A stretch of 64,000 bases of DNA from Dyadobacter fermentans DSM 18053 (GTDB lineage: Bacteria > Bacteroidota > Bacteroidia > Cytophagales > Spirosomataceae). The notes beneath the pieces are model-generated. The model saw only the letters and a program-made list of their open reading frames with translations, made no database searches and was not told the DNA's origin. Each line of letters starts with the position of its first letter. The first letter of the stretch is position 1. The stretch is taken from contig NC_013037.1 of the NCBI RefSeq assembly GCF_000023125.1, positions 2,666,001 through 2,730,000 of the forward strand, written 5' to 3'. The position numbers and the translations under genes are program-made. This document shows positions 62,141 to 64,000 of the stretch, piece after piece.

Positions 62141-63874
62141 TTAATATCCCGGATTCTGGCGCATGTTCACATTTGAAGTCATTTCCGTCACCGGAATCGG
62201 CTGGGCGTAGTCGGTTGCGTTCCATTGGATGGGGCCGCCGCGGACTTTCTGGTAGTAAGCGGCTTCCTTGTCACCGATTTTCCAACGGCACACATCGAAC
62301 CACCAGTTGAACTCCCCGAAAAACTCGGCCCAGCGTTCGTATTTCAGCGGATCGTTTTTCAGGACATCGTCGGAGGCCTTGGTAGCGTCCGTGAGGCTCT
62401 TGTAATCCATTGCCGACGGCTTATCTACCGGCAGGCTGTACGCGCGGCGCTTCACCCTGTTGATGTATTCCAGCGCACCGGCATTGTCGCCCGTGCGGGC
62501 AAGCGTTTCGGCGTAGAGCAGGTAAATGTCGGCCAACCGCAGCCAGAGGATATTGCTGCCGTTTGCCCGATTGATTTCCAGCTCTGTTCCGTTCAAATTG
62601 ATGTATTTCCGGAAACTCCATGCCTCCATATCCAGCTCGTTGATATCCAGATAATGCGAAATGGGCCGCTTCGTGCCGCTCACCACCATCGAATCGACGT
62701 AAGGTTGCAGGCAGGCTACCCAAAGCCGCGGATCGACGGTTTTATTGTTTCGCGCGGCGATGGATTTGGTGATATAGGACTGATCCACGTTCGAGATGTT
62801 CGGCGACGTCGTGCCGGGCTTGAAATAATGGCCTTCGTCGAAGCCGAAACGGGTGATATTTTTCGCGTGCGGAAACACGTTTGACCAGGCCGAAGCAATG
62901 GGCGTGCCGTTAGCGCCGACATACGACGGCGATATCAGCGTTCCCATCATCGAGCCCATAGAAAGGTCTGTGGCGCCCGCGAAGCTCATGTCCACATTCA
63001 GGTTCAGCTCGAAAAGCGATTCGGAATTGAACTCGTTTTGCCCGTTAAACATCGTTTTGTACACATCAAACGGTACCAGCGACTTACCGCTCTCGGTGAT
63101 CACATTGCCGAGTGTGGTTTTGGCATTATTCCAATCCTCCGTAAACACGTAAGTTTTGCCCAAAAACCCTTTCACACCCCACTCATCGACCTTGTGGCGA
63201 TCGGTAACAGCGGTCCATTTCTGGCCTTTCAGCAAAGTTTCGGCTTGTTTGAGGTCATTGATGATAAAATCCCAGCATTGCCGCACGGTGGAGCGCGATA
63301 CCTGAGTTTTGGACAAATCGTTTGCCACCGTTTCCTGGATCGGCACGCCCATCATATCGCCGCCTTTGCCGTCCACGATGAAGCTCTCGCCCCAGAAAGT
63401 GGTCAGGTAAAAGTAGTACCACGCCCGCAGGAACAATGCCTGCCCTTTGATCAGGCTGATAGCCGCCTTATCGGCCTCGGTAGCATTCTGGTTCACCTTT
63501 TCGACGCCCGCCAGCAGCGTGTTGCACCGCTGCACGCCGCGCCAGAGATCAGGCCAGATTTGCAGCAGGAAGTTATCGCTCGGCAGCGCATTGTTTTGCG
63601 CCATCTGGATCCAGTTTGGTGAGCCCTGCCAGCTGAGATCGCAGGTGTGGTCCCACAGATAGGTGCTGTAAGGCCCCATCGCACGCCCGAATGTGCCCGC
63701 CGCGTGTTGCGTCGCATAGGCACCCGCGAGGAGCTGTTCTAGGTCCGAAACTTTGGTGGGATAGGCCGAAGTAGCAATGGCCGTCGGGTTTTCGACATCC
63801 ACAAAACTTTGTTTACAAGCCGCCACAAGCCCCAACATGACCAGTAACGACAGTTTAATGCATATTTTCATCAT
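62141..63874 (-). CDS. SusD/RagB surface lipoprotein of cassette 3
   Basis: 577 residues with lipobox GLVAAC at the end of a typical signal peptide. SusD-type features: WPDLWRGVQRCNTLLAGVEK, GQALFLRAWYYFYLTTFWGE, and the C-terminal RagB part LWLRLADIYLLYAETLARTG and YERWAEFFGEFNWWFDVCRW. It ends with MRQNPGY like its relatives. It is encoded 15 nt after the SusC C-terminus present at the window end. No sigma or FecR gene belongs to this cassette in the window; they may be further to the right. A terminator directly follows. Confidence 0.93.
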   Translation of the reverse strand: MMKICIKLSLLVMLGLVAACKQSFVDVENPTAIATSAYPTKVSDLEQLLAGAYATQHAAGTFGRAMGPYSTYLWDHTCDLSWQGSPNWIQMAQNNALPSDNFLLQIWPDLWRGVQRCNTLLAGVEKVNQNATEADKAAISLIKGQALFLRAWYYFYLTTFWGESFIVDGKGGDMMGVPIQETVANDLSKTQVSRSTVRQCWDFIINDLKQAETLLKGQKWTAVTDRHKVDEWGVKGFLGKTYVFTEDWNNAKTTLGNVITESGKSLVPFDVYKTMFNGQNEFNSESLFELNLNVDMSFAGATDLSMGSMMGTLISPSYVGANGTPIASAWSNVFPHAKNITRFGFDEGHYFKPGTTSPNISNVDQSYITKSIAARNNKTVDPRLWVACLQPYVDSMVVSGTKRPISHYLDINELDMEAWSFRKYINLNGTELEINRANGSNILWLRLADIYLLYAETLARTGDNAGALEYINRVKRRAYSLPVDKPSAMDYKSLTDATKASDDVLKNDPLKYERWAEFFGEFNWWFDVCRWKIGDKEAAYYQKVRGGPIQWNATDYAQPIPVTEMTSNVNMRQNPGY

Positions 63875-63889
63875 TCGTCTGTTTGAATG

Positions 63890-64000
63890 TTAGAAACTGA
63901 GACTGAGACCCATCGAAAGCAGCATCGAACGCGGGTAGGAGAAAATCGTGTCGATGCCCCGCGCCGTGGTCCCGTTACGCCCGAGCACTTCGGGATCGAG
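63890..64000 (-). CDS. C-terminal end of SusC (cassette 3), cut by the window edge
   Basis: The minus strand is open from base 64000 to a TAA at 63892-63890, encoding LDPEVLGRNGTTARGIDTI followed by a barrel end finishing SMGLSLSF. DPEV followed by a short Gly/Asn-rich loop and a final amphipathic strand ending in Phe is the standard C-terminus of SusC/RagA barrels, and SusD follows after 15 nt. The remainder of the protein is outside the window. Confidence 0.9.
   Translation of the reverse strand, partial: LDPEVLGRNGTTARGIDTIFSYPRSMLLSMGLSLSF

Noticed and set aside
1..64000. CRISPR arrays, tRNA or rRNA genes, insertion sequences and prophage genes
   Set aside because: No regularly spaced short repeats, no cloverleaf-like sequence, no rRNA-like stretch and no transposase, integrase or phage structural motif was seen.

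Overview
The window looks like a chromosome segment of a Bacteroidota bacterium of the Cytophagales type, probably close to Dyadobacter/Spirosomataceae. The taxon is inferred from family content and not from a marker gene. The supporting signs are three SusC/SusD pairs, two of them led by an ECF sigma factor and a FecR anti-sigma factor; a type IX secretion C-terminal domain; a DUF1501/DUF1549-DUF1553 pair; a ThuA-sugar dehydrogenase-cytochrome fusion; and repeated TAnnTTTG-like -7 boxes. I saw no rRNA, tRNA, CRISPR array, transposase or prophage gene.

Layout. 1-2.6 kb is a decaying or duplicated patch: a PKD-like secreted protein interrupted by a frame change, then a ~695 bp tandem duplication that created a chimeric gene. 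2.7-4.4 kb is a leucine-rich-repeat-like T9SS cargo protein. 4.6-6.4 kb is a nitric-oxide module: an Rrf2-type Fe-S regulator and flavohemoglobin, with the same operator in front of each gene. 6.4-9.6 kb holds a GT39 membrane glycosyltransferase and a FAD oxidoreductase-Rieske fusion. 9.7-14.1 kb is a 1151-residue ThuA/PQQ-dehydrogenase/PKD/cytochrome c protein divergent from a catalytically dead NUDIX-type regulator, with a perfect inverted repeat between them. 14.2-19.3 kb has three tandem LuxR-type response regulators (two with degenerate receivers) meeting a propeller sensor histidine kinase tail to tail. 19.4-28.2 kb holds a DUF421 protein with a zinc ribbon, DUF1684, an AraC regulator, a CodA-like amidohydrolase, a DUF6055-like metalloprotease and a lipoprotein-CPA2 antiporter operon. 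28.2-32.9 kb is the DUF1501/DUF1553 pair.

33.1-40.8 kb starts with a nonsense-mutated Crp/Fnr remnant and a strong hairpin, followed by sigma-FecR-SusC-SusD cassette 1, which has no enzymatic cargo. 40.8-48.4 kb is a mixed block: methyltransferase, AraC regulator plus DUF417 (RclC-like) protein, a COG0523 metal-chaperone GTPase behind two Zur-like palindromes, a succinyl-CoA:acetate CoA-transferase, NADP-glutamate dehydrogenase and a small membrane protein. 48.4-57.9 kb (minus strand) is sigma-FecR-SusC-SusD cassette 2, whose cargo is two Tat-signal-bearing proteins of the polysaccharide pyruvyl transferase fold. This is the most unusual functional unit in the window. 58-62 kb holds an SGNH-like protein, a secreted EthD protein, a DUF6624-like protein and an SBBP beta-propeller lipoprotein. 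62.1-64 kb is a third SusD and the C-terminus of its SusC, running off the window.

The genes suggest a free-living heterotroph that imports oligomeric compounds through TonB-linked SusCD complexes, oxidises sugars in the periplasm, and handles nitrosative, chlorine and zinc stress. All functions are read from motifs and family resemblance; no database search was run.
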